DNA of 64,000 nucleotides from Pseudonocardia sp. TRM90224 (lineage in GTDB: Bacteria; Actinomycetota; Actinomycetes; Mycobacteriales; Pseudonocardiaceae). Location of the stretch: the NCBI RefSeq assembly GCF_021245725.1, contig NZ_JAJGSX010000001.1:1-64000 (forward strand). The letters run 5' to 3'. The translations under genes and the position numbers were made by a program. The notes below the pieces were generated by a model that saw only the letters and a program-made list of their open reading frames with translations, was not told the origin of the DNA and made no database searches. Numbering within the stretch: position 1 is the first letter of the stretch; each line of letters begins with the position of its first letter. Below, in pieces: positions 40,636-48,959 of this stretch.

Positions 40636-41301
40636 CTACCGCTTCTGGACGGTGTAGGTCAGGTGCGTCACCTTCGGCGAGGACACCGTCCGGACCGGTT
40701 CCAGCGCGATCCGGTCCGCGTCCACGCCCTCGAACAGGCGGGTGCCGGCGCCGAAGAACACGGGCGACAGCGTGATCGAGAACTCGTCGACCAGGCCGGC
40801 GTTGAGGTATTGCAGGACCGCCGCGCCGCCGCCGGCGATGCGGACGTCGCGGTCATCGGCGGCCTCGCGAGCCCGGTCGAGAGCCTGCTCGATGCCGTCG
40901 TTCACGAAGTGGAACGTGGTGCCGCCGGGCCGCTCCCACGGGTCACGCTCGGTGTGGGTCACGACGAAGACCGGGGTGTGGAAGGGCGCCTCATCCGGCC
41001 AGGCCAGCTCGCCGGCGTCGAACATGCGCTTGCCCATCACGTTCGCGCCGGTGCGCTCGTGGGCTGCCCGCACGATGTCGTTGTCGACTCCTTCCTCGCC
41101 GCCCTCACCGATCTTCAGGTTCTCCCGCATGAACCGCTGCGGGAAGGCCCACGCCTGCAGCTCCGACCACTTCGTCCGCCACCGCTGGACCTTCGGGTCG
41201 TCCTGACCAGTGGACGAGAAGACGTCCTCGAAGGGCACGTCTTCGGGCGCGATGAACCCGTCGAGCGACATCGTCACGCTGAAGAACACCTTGCCGCCCA
41301 T
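40636..41301 (-). CDS. Dihydrofolate reductase/RibD C-terminal-like protein (221 aa)
   Basis: It starts GGKVFFSVTMSLDGFIAPED, the usual beginning of the RibD C-terminal/DHFR-like family, and has GANVMGKRMFDAG and RIAGGGAAVLQYLNAGLVDE as nucleotide-binding motifs, with a final TVSSPKVTHLTYTV strand. The ATG overlaps the stop of the SRPBCC gene upstream (TGATG), so it is the third gene of an ArsR-SRPBCC-DHFR-like operon. An NADPH-dependent reductase activity is likely from the family; the substrate is unknown. Confidence 0.9.
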   Translation of the reverse strand: MGGKVFFSVTMSLDGFIAPEDVPFEDVFSSTGQDDPKVQRWRTKWSELQAWAFPQRFMRENLKIGEGGEEGVDNDIVRAAHERTGANVMGKRMFDAGELAWPDEAPFHTPVFVVTHTERDPWERPGGTTFHFVNDGIEQALDRAREAADDRDVRIAGGGAAVLQYLNAGLVDEFSITLSPVFFGAGTRLFEGVDADRIALEPVRTVSSPKVTHLTYTVQKR

Positions 41302-41804
41302 CAGCCCTGCTCCCCCTTCTGAAGGGTCTCGGCGACGTAGGCGGCCAGGTTGTTCAAGGTCTGCTTGCCGGCCTCGATCGCGCGGTACTTCTCGACCGCC
41401 TGATCGCGCTGCTGCCTGGTGGCGAACACCGTGCGCATCTCGACCCGGGTCGTCGCGGCGTCCGGTTCGAGGGTCAGCACCGACTCGAAGGCGTCCGGGT
41501 CATCGCGGGACTCACCGTGCATCAGCACGATCCGCTCAGGCGGCACGATCTCGGTCCACGTGATCCACTCCGGGTAGTCGGTGCCGTCCGGCCCGTGCAG
41601 CACGAAGTCCCAGACCCCGCCCTCGCGGAACTCGAAGGACCGCGTGGTGGTGGTGAACCCTTCCGGACCCCACCACCGCGACAGGTGCCGAACCTCGGTG
41701 AACGCCTCGAACACCAACTCCCGCGAGGCGTCGATGACCCGGGAGACCATGATCTCCCGATCGGCCGGCGCCGACTCCCGCGCTTCCTGCCTTGCGCTTG
41801 CCAC
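41301..41804 (-). CDS. SRPBCC/AHSA1-domain protein (167 aa)
   Basis: It has the START-like fold signature of Hsp90-activator-homolog proteins: ISRVIDAS-type opening, VFEAFTEVRHLSRWWGPEGF, then alternating strands, and a C-terminal helix with LNNLAAYVAETL. Such proteins bind hydrophobic ligands or act in stress responses, and are often encoded next to an ArsR regulator, as here. The gene starts 3 bases after the ArsR stop and overlaps the DHFR-like gene by one base. Confidence 0.9.
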   Translation of the reverse strand: MASARQEARESAPADREIMVSRVIDASRELVFEAFTEVRHLSRWWGPEGFTTTTRSFEFREGGVWDFVLHGPDGTDYPEWITWTEIVPPERIVLMHGESRDDPDAFESVLTLEPDAATTRVEMRTVFATRQQRDQAVEKYRAIEAGKQTLNNLAAYVAETLQKGEQG

Positions 41805-41807
41805 TGT

Positions 41808-42149
41808 TCACTCCTCCTGCCGTGTCCGCTTCAGGTCCTGCACGTAGGTGTCCAACCGGTCGAAGCTCTCGGCCCAGAACCGCTCGAACCCGCCGGTCCA
41901 CTCATGGATCGGCCGCAGCCCGCGGGCGTCCAAGCCGTACAGCCGCTGCTTGCCCGCTCCACGGACCCGCACCAACCCCACCTCACGCAGCACCCGCAGG
42001 TGCTTGGACGCCCGCGGCTGGCTCATCCCCAACTCCACGGCCACCTCGGTCACCGGCCGCTCACCCGCCCGCAACAACACCAAGATCTCCCGACGCTGCG
42101 GCTCAGCGATCGCGTTGAACGCATCCGACGTCGTCGCAGCCCGTGCCAT
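41808..42149 (-). CDS. ArsR-family repressor (113 aa)
   Basis: A compact winged helix: DAFNAIAEPQRREILVLL, VTEVAVELGMSQPRASKHL, RVLREVGLVRVRGAGKQRLY. It belongs to the group that regulates SRPBCC genes and lacks an obvious metal-binding cysteine pair. I prefer the ATG at 42149. An ATG at 42176 would add nine residues but would place a palindrome inside the coding region. It probably represses its own operon (ArsR, SRPBCC, DHFR-like). Confidence 0.88.
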   Translation of the reverse strand: MARAATTSDAFNAIAEPQRREILVLLRAGERPVTEVAVELGMSQPRASKHLRVLREVGLVRVRGAGKQRLYGLDARGLRPIHEWTGGFERFWAESFDRLDTYVQDLKRTRQEE

Positions 42150-42163
42150 GCCACGATCATATT

Positions 42164-42173
42164 CCCATATGGG
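42164..42173. promoter_or_regulatory. Palindrome upstream of the ArsR operon
   Basis: The perfect palindrome cccatatggg lies 15-24 bases upstream of the preferred ArsR start in an AT-richer patch. Position and symmetry fit an ArsR autoregulatory operator; this is an inference. Confidence 0.4.
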
Positions 42174-42261
42174 CATGCGTCAAGCCCTGCCGGTGAGCGC
42201 CGGGTCCGCGGCCACGGGCAGGCCGAGGCCGAGGGTGGCGAACGGGTGGGCGGCCGGCGCT

Positions 42262-42403
42262 CCATCGTGCGCGCATGAGGCCGCGCGACCTTGCCTGCTT
42301 CGATGTACCGGATTGCCCTGGGACTGACCCCAGCGCGCTCCGCAAGTTCATGCTGTGAGAGGCCCAGAGTCAGTCGCGCTGCTCGCAGCTGCGTCCCGAA
42401 CAT
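42262..42403 (-). pseudogene. Truncated XRE-type helix-turn-helix gene
   Basis: An ATG at 42403 has a very good upstream ribosome-binding region (AAGGAGTAGGAGAAGG, immediately before the start). It encodes FGTQLRAARLTLGLSQ, HELAERAGVSPRAIRY and IEAGKVARPHA, the start of an XRE/Cro-type DNA-binding domain like that of large LuxR/AfsR-type regulators. After about 45 residues similarity stops, and the frame runs on without meaning into the neighbouring ArsR gene. It looks like the surviving 5' end of a deleted regulator. Confidence 0.65.
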
Positions 42404-42587
42404 CCTTCTCCTACTCCTTTCCAGGAGAGACTTTCCGGAGGCAAATTCGGTCCCGCTGCGTCGACGACTACCCGAGCTCGACAACCCCGACGATCACCGA
42501 AGATGAGGATGTACGTCCGTCCTTGCACAGCGATTGAAGCTCGCTGCAATCGCCTGGGCAGTCAGCCGCGACCCCGCGACACGTCGC

Positions 42588-43340
42588 TCACCGTCCACCG
42601 GCGACGGCTGTTGTCGCACCGGTGACGTAGGACGCGGCGGGCGAGAGCAGCCAGAGGATCGCCTCGGCGACCTCGGAGGCCGTTCCGGCACGGCGCAGGG
42701 GGATGCCAGAGGCAAGATCCCGGGCTCGGGTGGGCTTACCGGCCTCGGCGTGCAGGTCGGTGTCGATGAGGCCGGCGGCAACACCGTTGACGCGGATGCC
42801 TTCACCAGCCACCTCGCGCGCCAGCCCAACGGTCAGGCTGTCCAGCGCTCCCTTCGACGACGCGTAATGCACCCATTCCCCGGGGCCGCCGAGCCGAGCA
42901 GCCCGCGACGAGACGTTGACGATCGCACCGCCTTCGCCTCCGGCGAGCGTCGACATCCGCCGCACGGCCTCTCGGGCGCACAGGAACGCACCGATGACGT
43001 TGACGGCGAAGACCCTTTCGACCACGTCGGCGGACAGTTCGCTCACGCGCCCGAACCCGCCCGTGATGCCCGCGTTGTTGACGAGCGCGTGCAGGGTCCC
43101 GAACTCGCGCTCCACGGTCGCGAAGAGGCGCATCACATCCGCTTCGACGGAGACGTCGGCCTGCACCGCGATCGCCGCACCGCAGTTGTCGCGGATATCG
43201 GCGACGACCCGCTCGGCTGCGGTCGCGTCCTTCGCGTAATTGACCGCGACCACGTATCCGCGTTCAGCGGCGAGCCGTGCCGTAGCGGCGCCGATGCCTC
43301 GCCCTCCACCGGTCACGAGCAACGCTCCCGGAACCGTCAT
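42588..43340 (-). CDS. Short-chain dehydrogenase/reductase (250 aa)
   Basis: A classical SDR. It has TGGGRGIGAATARLAAERG near the N-terminus for NAD(P) binding, ALVNNAG, the catalytic Ser in INVSS-type sequence (AIVNVSSRAAR), YASSK with the catalytic Tyr and Lys, and a C-terminal YVTGATTAVAGGR. Length is typical of the FabG/glucose-dehydrogenase-like group. Its ATG overlaps the stop of the epoxide hydrolase gene (ATGA), so the two are co-translated. The substrate is not predictable. Confidence 0.92.
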   Translation of the reverse strand: MTVPGALLVTGGGRGIGAATARLAAERGYVVAVNYAKDATAAERVVADIRDNCGAAIAVQADVSVEADVMRLFATVEREFGTLHALVNNAGITGGFGRVSELSADVVERVFAVNVIGAFLCAREAVRRMSTLAGGEGGAIVNVSSRAARLGGPGEWVHYASSKGALDSLTVGLAREVAGEGIRVNGVAAGLIDTDLHAEAGKPTRARDLASGIPLRRAGTASEVAEAILWLLSPAASYVTGATTAVAGGR

Positions 43341-44284
43341 TCGAAGCTCCCATCCCCGTCGGCGAAATCAACTCGAGCGATCGCCCGTCGGATCACCGCG
43401 GCGACCTCGACGGGCACCTCGCGCTGCGGGAAGTGCCCGATGCCCGGGAGGTCGACCCGGTGGTAGGGCGCGCTGATCCGGCCCTCGAACTGAGACGCGG
43501 TCTCGGGCCGGGTGCAGAAGTCCGCACCTCCCTGGATGTGGGTGGTGGGAACGGTGATGTCCGGCATCGACTCGACGTGGCGTTGCGTCTCGACGTAGCG
43601 GCCGGCGGCCGGCGCGCCACCCCACCGATACCGGTAGTAGTGCAGAACGGTGTCGACGAACTGCGGGTTCGCGAAGGCGGTGGCGGCAGCCTCGAACTCC
43701 GCATCGGAAAAGCTCCACGACGGCGACCAGACCCGCCAGAGATGGCGGCAGAACTCCGTCGTGCGCGCCCGCAGCAGTTCCTCGCCGTGCGGCGTGTTGA
43801 AGAGCCACTGGTACCAGAAGGACGACACCTGCGGCATCGACAGGTCGGTGATCGGCGTCGCCTCGTTGTAACCGGTACCGACGGTGACCATTGAACGCAC
43901 CCGGTCCGGCCACAGTCCGGCCAGCGCATACGCGGCTCGGCAGCCCCAGTCGCTGCCGACCAGGTGGAAACGGTTGATGCCGAGGTGATCGGCGAGCTGG
44001 ACGACGTCCTGGGCCAACGCCGAGGTCTCCGCGGTGATGGGGAGGCCCTCGTGGACCACCGTCGGGCCGTGTCCGCGGATGTAGGGCCGCACGATCCGCA
44101 GCCCAGGGTCGTGCCGCAGGAGATCACCGACAACGCCGTCCCACGTTGCGACCGCGTCCGGGAACCCGTGCAGGAGCATCAGCGGCCGACCATCCGACGC
44201 GCCGTCGCACTCGAAGCCGACGGTCACGGATTCGAGGCCCACCACATGGACCTGATGACCGGGCCCGGCCGTCGACGAACTCAT
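43337..44284 (-). CDS. Epoxide hydrolase-like alpha/beta hydrolase (315 aa)
   Basis: An alpha/beta-hydrolase with HGFP (residues 39-42, oxyanion region), nucleophile Asp112 in GSDWGCRAAYA and a C-terminal GIGHFPQ histidine. An Asp nucleophile followed by Trp is typical of epoxide hydrolases and haloalkane dehalogenases. A cap-like section with WYQWLFNTPHGEELL fits the epoxide hydrolase group. I chose the ATG at 44282-44284 because GGGGGAG lies just upstream; the frame reaches 44359 without similarity. It heads an operon with the SDR gene and is divergent from the IclR regulator, which probably controls it. Confidence 0.88.
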   Translation of the reverse strand: MSSSTAGPGHQVHVVGLESVTVGFECDGASDGRPLMLLHGFPDAVATWDGVVGDLLRHDPGLRIVRPYIRGHGPTVVHEGLPITAETSALAQDVVQLADHLGINRFHLVGSDWGCRAAYALAGLWPDRVRSMVTVGTGYNEATPITDLSMPQVSSFWYQWLFNTPHGEELLRARTTEFCRHLWRVWSPSWSFSDAEFEAAATAFANPQFVDTVLHYYRYRWGGAPAAGRYVETQRHVESMPDITVPTTHIQGGADFCTRPETASQFEGRISAPYHRVDLPGIGHFPQREVPVEVAAVIRRAIARVDFADGDGSFE

Positions 44285-44357
44285 CGCTCTCCCCCTCACC
44301 GCAGCTCGAGTTCGCAGAATGTAGAGCTGGCCTCGATATCCGGGAACCAGCAGACTC

Positions 44358-44368
44358 ACTCAATGAGT
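44358..44368. promoter_or_regulatory. Small palindrome over the IclR start codon
   Basis: actcaatgagt is symmetrical about its central base and spans the ATG of the IclR gene (44363-44365), in the 78-base gap facing the epoxide hydrolase operon. It is a weak candidate for an autoregulatory IclR site. Confidence 0.25.
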
Positions 44369-45166
44369 CACGACGGGGTGCTGGCCCGGGCGCTGTCGGT
44401 GCTGCAGGCCGTGGCATCCGGCGACGGCGCCGTCTCCCGGGCAGCGATCGCCGAGCGGACCGGGCTGCCGAAAGCGACGTCGAACCGCATCGTCGGGCAG
44501 CTCGTCGCGCAGCGGATGCTGCAGCCGACCCGGGGCGGAGTTCGCCTGGGGATGCGGTTGTTCGAGCTCGGCAACCTCGCCGAGCAACGTGGTCTCGGCC
44601 TGCGGGACGCCGCGACGCCCTACCTCGCCGACCTGTACGAGGTCCTGCGGGAAACGGTTCAGCTCGCCGTCCTCGACGGCTTCGACGTCGTCTACCTGCA
44701 GAAGATCTCCGGCCGCACCAGCACCAAGATCGACACCCGGGTCGGTGGACGGATGCCGGCCACGTGCACCGGTTCGGGCAAGGTGCTGCTCGCCTTCGCC
44801 GACCCGGAGTTCCGCCAGCAGCTGATCGTCGAGCGCGGACTGCCCGCCAGAACGGCCCGGTCGATCACCGACCCCGATGTGCTCAACGCTGAGCTCCAGC
44901 TCGTCCGCCAGCGCAAGTACGCGGTCGACAAGGAGGAGTTCCAGATCGGCACGACGTCCGTCGCCGCACCGATCTTCCACGACTCCGTGGTCGTGGCGGC
45001 CGCCACCATCTCCATCCAGGCCGACCGGCTTGCGGTGCAGGCCGTTGTCCCGACGCTGCTGGCAACAACCGCCGCCATTTCGCGGGAACTCCTAGACGGC
45101 AAGCCTGGTACTTCGTCGTGGAATTTGGTCCGGGTCGACCCATTTGGGCGGAATGAACTCCGGTAG
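44363..45166 (+). CDS. IclR-family transcriptional regulator (267 aa)
   Basis: The N-terminal winged helix has RALSVLQAVASGDGAVSRAA, IAERTGLPKATSNRIVGQL and a wing ending VRLGMRLFELG. The C-terminal effector domain contains ETVQLAVLDGFDVVYLQKI, MPATCTGSGKVLLAF and the KYAVDKEEFQIGTTSVAAP tract typical of IclR proteins. The frame extends far upstream, but similarity starts at the ATG at 44363. It is divergent from the epoxide hydrolase-SDR operon and probably represses it in response to a small aromatic or aliphatic acid. Its 3' end overlaps the convergent HNH gene by 75 bases. Confidence 0.9.
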   Translation: MSHDGVLARALSVLQAVASGDGAVSRAAIAERTGLPKATSNRIVGQLVAQRMLQPTRGGVRLGMRLFELGNLAEQRGLGLRDAATPYLADLYEVLRETVQLAVLDGFDVVYLQKISGRTSTKIDTRVGGRMPATCTGSGKVLLAFADPEFRQQLIVERGLPARTARSITDPDVLNAELQLVRQRKYAVDKEEFQIGTTSVAAPIFHDSVVVAAATISIQADRLAVQAVVPTLLATTAAISRELLDGKPGTSSWNLVRVDPFGRNELR

Positions 45167-46345
45167 CCCATCAACTATTCGCACAAACCATTCCGTGGCA
45201 TGGACTTCTCGGTGATGCATCCTGCACAACATCACCAGATTGTTGATTTCGGTCGGTCCACCGTTCTGCCATTCGATGATGTGGTGGATGTCGCACCAAC
45301 TCGGCGGACGGCCACACCTCGCACATCCCCGGTCACGGGCGGCGACGGCTCGTCGCATTCCGTCGGGAATCACGCGGTTTGCGCGGCCGATGTCGAGTGG
45401 TTGGCTGTCGCCGTTCATGACGATCGGGATGACAGCGGCGTTGCAGGCGAGCAGCCGCAGATCCTTGGTGGCGATGGCGCCGCCGAAGTCGAGGACCGCG
45501 GTCCGGACCCGGGTTTCCAGCTCTGCGAGTGGGATGTGCACGTTGAGGTGCGGGCGGTGCCCGCCGGCACGGGGGACGTCGCCGTGGTCAAGGACATACC
45601 CACAGACGTCAGCCAACGCCTCAGCCTGACGCTGCCCAGCACTGCGCCGATCATCGCTGGTGGTCGGCTTCGACTTCGCGTCGATCAACGTCGCGATGCT
45701 GGCGAACAGGACCGCGTTGTCGAACCGACCCTTGATGGTTCCGCCGGCCCGGTCGGGGTGGCGGGTGATGGTCAGCTCGTTGACCTCGGACTCCGGTCCG
45801 TCGTCAGGTTCGGGTCCGTCCTGGTCGAACGACCGGACCACCCGCATCCCCAGGGTGTAGAGGCCCTGCGGGTCGAACACAGCCGCCTGGTCTGCGAGCT
45901 GGATCTCGACGTACGCGCACGTCGCCGGTGTCAACCGCCCGGCTTCCTTTGAACCGAGGACTTCGACGATCTTCTCCACGTGCCGCAGGCTCATCGCCCC
46001 CGCCTCGAACGCCGCCGCACTGGCAGGCAGCCGCGGCGGCAACACCTGACCGCCCAGGGCGATCCGAGGACAGACATGCTCGGCGGCGGTCACGTACCGC
46101 CTGGCATCGTTGCGGTCGAGATTCCACAGATCCCGGATCGCGTGGATCGGCGACGTGTACCCCCGCGCGTGAAAGCCGCCCTCACGAACAAAAGCACTGA
46201 TCGCGCAAACCTTCGCAAAGTCCACCCGCCGCCCCAGAACCTCTAACTCACGGGTCGCGGCGCACCGTTCTTCGAACGCCCCGACCAGGGTGTCTGCCTG
46301 CAGTTGTGCCACCCCGTCGAGGGCGGTCTGCAGGTTCTCGGACAT
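45092..46345 (-). CDS. DUF222 and HNH endonuclease-domain protein (417 aa)
   Basis: The N-terminal two thirds match the actinobacterial DUF222 architecture (TRELEVLGRRVDFAKVCAI, then SAAAFEAGAMSLRHVEKIV). The C-terminal HNH nuclease contains CARCGRPPSWCDIHHIIEW, NGGPTEINNLVMLCRMHH, with two Cys pairs or zinc ligands and the catalytic His-Asn-His series. This family is multicopy in many actinomycetes and often associated with mobile DNA, but its role is poorly known. The 3' end overlaps the IclR gene on the other strand. Confidence 0.93.
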   Translation of the reverse strand: MSENLQTALDGVAQLQADTLVGAFEERCAATRELEVLGRRVDFAKVCAISAFVREGGFHARGYTSPIHAIRDLWNLDRNDARRYVTAAEHVCPRIALGGQVLPPRLPASAAAFEAGAMSLRHVEKIVEVLGSKEAGRLTPATCAYVEIQLADQAAVFDPQGLYTLGMRVVRSFDQDGPEPDDGPESEVNELTITRHPDRAGGTIKGRFDNAVLFASIATLIDAKSKPTTSDDRRSAGQRQAEALADVCGYVLDHGDVPRAGGHRPHLNVHIPLAELETRVRTAVLDFGGAIATKDLRLLACNAAVIPIVMNGDSQPLDIGRANRVIPDGMRRAVAARDRGCARCGRPPSWCDIHHIIEWQNGGPTEINNLVMLCRMHHREVHATEWFVRIVDGLPEFIPPKWVDPDQIPRRSTRLAV

Positions 46346-46621
46346 ATCTCCATTTTAGACGCGGTGAAGATCCATAGCCACTCCAATTTCGACTTCTTCC
46401 CTCTTCTTGAGGTGGCTGGGTTGGGTGAAGAGCGTATTTCCTGGTTGCGTCGCCTGCCGTCCCCGACCTGCACTCCAGTCCCGACGATCAGCCTGCGGGT
46501 AGTGGGTGGTCCTCTGTCCTGTGGTGCCGTCCAAAGACGATTTTCACACCGCGCAGACCCTGCTGAGGTCTACAAGGTCACCAAAACCGGCGTGCCGTCA
46601 CCCGCACACCGACGGGGAGAC

Positions 46622-46684
46622 CGTCGACAACGACGTTCTGGTCGTTTGTGAGCGCTAACAACAGCCAAAACGTCGTTGTCGACG
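46622..46684. repeat. Family-C hairpin repeat, copy 1
   Basis: Arms 46622-46641 and 46665-46684 are complementary over 20 bases with one mismatch; the core is gtcgacaacgacgtt. The 23-base loop contains gtgagcgctaac. A second copy at 55457-55519 carries the same loop in reverse orientation. Confidence 0.93.
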
Positions 46685-46736
46685 CCCAAGCCCGGGCCGG
46701 CCGAAGGCGTGCCCGCCACCCACAGGTGGAGCAAGA

Positions 46737-46873
46737 GTGCCATCCCGTCGACCTGGTGAAACCCCCACCACACGGCCGCCCGTGGGCGGCCCTCAAACCA
46801 ACGCAACACAACGGACGAAGCTCCGCCCACGGGCGGCCGTGTGGTATCCCCCAAGAGGTCGACGGGATGGCAC
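46737..46873. mobile_element. Long imperfect inverted repeat, possible MITE
   Basis: The outer arms 46737-46754 and 46856-46873 are perfectly complementary over 18 bases. The inner arms 46768-46789 and 46823-46844 are perfect over 22 bases, separated from the outer arms by unpaired 11-13 base segments. The 33-base centre (ccctcaaacca onwards) has no gene. It could be a non-autonomous transposable element or a very large terminator. It lies exactly where the following LysR gene has lost its 5' end. Confidence 0.55.
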
Positions 46874-46924
46874 GACCCAACCCATCCCGGAGACTTGCCC
46901 GCCCGGCGAGGGCCCCCTTGAAAA

Positions 46925-47833
46925 ACGCAACCACCAAGACCAACGCGGAAGAGCTGCATTTCGGCCGGACCGCGGAACGGCTCGGCATCTCGGTCTCGTA
47001 CGTGAGCCAGCGCATCAGCTCGATAGAGCGCCGGTTGGCCGCCAAGCTGTTCGAGCGGACGAGTCGACGGGTCCACCTCACCGTGGTCGGCCCGATCTTC
47101 GCTCAGGACATCGCGCCGATCGTCGCGCAACTGAACAGCACCCTCGCCGCCGCAACCGGCATGGCTGCCGGCATGAGCGGGGTGCTGCGGGTCGGACACG
47201 TCATGACCGTCGACGGTTCGGTGGCCGTCAGGAGACTCGTCGACGAGTTCCGGGCGCGAGTCCCCGGCACCTCTGTTCGTCGCCTGCGGGTCGACATCAT
47301 CGACTACGTCGACGCGCTCCACCAGGGCGATCTGGACGTCTGGTTGACGTGGTGGCCGAGCCCGGCACCTGGTGGCGACCCGGCCGAGGGGCTGCGTTGC
47401 GGGCCGCCGATAGCCCGCGAGCGACCAGCGCTGCTCATCGGCCGGAACCACCCGCTGGCAGCGATCATCGATCGGCATGGACGACCTGACCGAGCACCCG
47501 ATCATCGCGCTGCCCGAGTTCGGCCCGCTGCTGTTCCGACAGCACTGGAACCCGACCACCGCACCGAATGGTCGACCGATCGCCCAAGCCGCGTTCCCGG
47601 AGTGGCAGGGCCATTTCCACGAGCTCGCCCCCGTCCTCGATCAAGGTCGGCTCGGGTGGTTCACGATCACCTCGTCCTCGAAACCGTCTCCTTGCGCCAC
47701 GACCCGGTCACCGTTCCGATCGAAAACGGAGCCGACTTCGTCCTGCTCCCCTGGTGGTCCGCGGAACACGAGAACCCCTGCGATCAGAGCTTTTGTCAAC
47801 CTCGGCAGCGAGTCGGCGGAAGAGGCCGACTGA
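46925..47833 (+). pseudogene. Degenerate LysR-family regulator
   Basis: An HTH of LysR type is visible (EELHFGRTAERLGISVSYVS, QRISSIERRLAAKLFERTSR), but the usual first 10-15 residues and a start codon are replaced by sequence following the inverted repeat. The effector domain continues (LRVGHVMTVDGSVAVRRLV) until about 47480. The protein then proceeds in another frame (DDLTEHPIIALPEFGPLLFR), with at least one further switch near 47660 (VTVPIENGADFVLLPWW) before the end at 47833. No single frame covers the gene, so it is inactive. Confidence 0.8.
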
Positions 47834-47839
47834 GGCCCT

Positions 47840-48508
47840 CTATCGGGAGAGGGCGGCAAGAACAGCGGCAAGGCTGTGCGGGTCGCGGCGGGCGATGTTG
47901 TGCCCCACAGGGATTTCGTGGACCTGCCAATCCGGCTCGTTGCGCAACCGCTCGGTCAGGGCGACGAACGGGCTGCCCGGCCAGGCGCCTCCGCTGATGT
48001 ACGTCCGCCCGAAGGCGGGTCCGGGGTTGTCGGCCAGCCTGATCGACTGGACGAAGCTCGGCAACGGGTGCGCCCGGGCGCGCGGGTCGAGCCCGTCGGG
48101 GACCGCGACCCACCGACCATCGGCGCCGACGCCGGCGATGAACATTTCCCGGAAGCTGTCGCTGGTCAGGCTCCAGCACGAGTCCCCATCGGCCGGGACG
48201 TAGGCGTCGATGTAGACGAGCTGGTCGAGATGCTCGCCGATCCGGTCGGCGACGCCCGCGATCACCATCCCGGCGTAGCTGTGTCCGCAGAGTGCGATGG
48301 GAGTTCCGGCGCTGTCGTCGACGATCTTCGCCACCTGGTCGATGTGGTCGTCGAGGTTCGGCGGCCTGCTCGCATCGGTTGGGCTGTCCGGCGCCAGCCC
48401 CGCCAGCGTCACCGCCTCCACCTGGTGGCCGTCGCGGCGCAGATCCGCGGCCACCTCGTCGAACACCCATCCGCCCTGCCAGCCACCCGGCACCATCACG
48501 AACTTCAT
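47840..48508 (-). CDS. Alpha/beta hydrolase (222 aa)
   Basis: A small alpha/beta hydrolase beginning KFVMVPGGWQGGWVFDEVA, with the nucleophile elbow GHSYAGMVIAG and a C-terminal VGHNIARRDP histidine region. This set of features is typical of the esterase group containing salicylate esterases and hydroxynitrile-lyase relatives, common in actinomycetes. The ATG at 48508 is preferred over a GTG at 48514 because GGAGG lies about 7 bases upstream of it. It is convergent with the broken LysR gene. Confidence 0.88.
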   Translation of the reverse strand: MKFVMVPGGWQGGWVFDEVAADLRRDGHQVEAVTLAGLAPDSPTDASRPPNLDDHIDQVAKIVDDSAGTPIALCGHSYAGMVIAGVADRIGEHLDQLVYIDAYVPADGDSCWSLTSDSFREMFIAGVGADGRWVAVPDGLDPRARAHPLPSFVQSIRLADNPGPAFGRTYISGGAWPGSPFVALTERLRNEPDWQVHEIPVGHNIARRDPHSLAAVLAALSR

Positions 48509-48566
48509 CGCCACCTCCGGTTCGAGCTGGATCCACGATCACCGACTCGGGCGCCACGGCCCGCGC

Positions 48567-48959
48567 TCATCCCGCCGAGCCTTCCATCTCCACCGCCCAC
48601 CATTCGGCCGCCGCGCGCGGGGTCACGCGGCCGCCGCACCGATCGGTCGCCACCGCGGCGGCGACCCGGTGGTGCCCGTCTTCCACGAAGTGCAGCCCGC
48701 CGACCCGGATCAGCTGGACCGGCGGCAGCACCGCACCCGCGGCCTGCAGCCGGGCGATGCGATCGGCGTGCCGCACAGCCCGCGCCGTGAGTGGCCGGAA
48801 CCCGCGGTCGAACTGACCGGGACGCGCGACGGTGCCCACGATCGACGCCACCGGGACCAGCGTCCCGGGCACGGGGGCGCCGGCAAGTCGATCGCATCGG
48901 CCCCACCGTGGTCCGGCCGCGGTCACCACTTCGTCCAGGACGAGCGCAGGCTCATCCAT
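48567..48959 (-). CDS. ParB-like nuclease-domain protein (130 aa)
   Basis: A small protein with a ParB/sulfiredoxin-like core: VPVASIVGTVARPGQFDRGF, then VQLIRVGGLHFVEDGHHRV with the characteristic D-G-H-H-R motif. Stand-alone members of this type occur beside many unrelated actinobacterial genes, and their role is unclear. The ATG at 48959 lies within the 3' end of the broken MFS gene (8-base overlap), with GAGGTCGGGG just upstream. It was probably once translated downstream of the transporter, and its expression may now be affected. Confidence 0.78.
   Translation of the reverse strand: MDEPALVLDEVVTAAGPRWGRCDRLAGAPVPGTLVPVASIVGTVARPGQFDRGFRPLTARAVRHADRIARLQAAGAVLPPVQLIRVGGLHFVEDGHHRVAAAVATDRCGGRVTPRAAAEWWAVEMEGSAG

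Larger units (their letters stand above)
46346..46900. other. Gene-free region with two large hairpin structures
   Basis: No gene is supported. An AT-richer stretch near 46350-46400 probably holds the promoter of the HNH gene. Further right lie the family-C hairpin (46622-46684) and a long imperfect inverted repeat (46737-46873). The fragment of a LysR gene begins after it. Confidence 0.7.

Noticed and set aside
43964..44362. Upstream extension of the IclR reading frame
   Set aside because: It overlaps the divergent epoxide hydrolase gene and shows no IclR similarity before the ATG at 44363.
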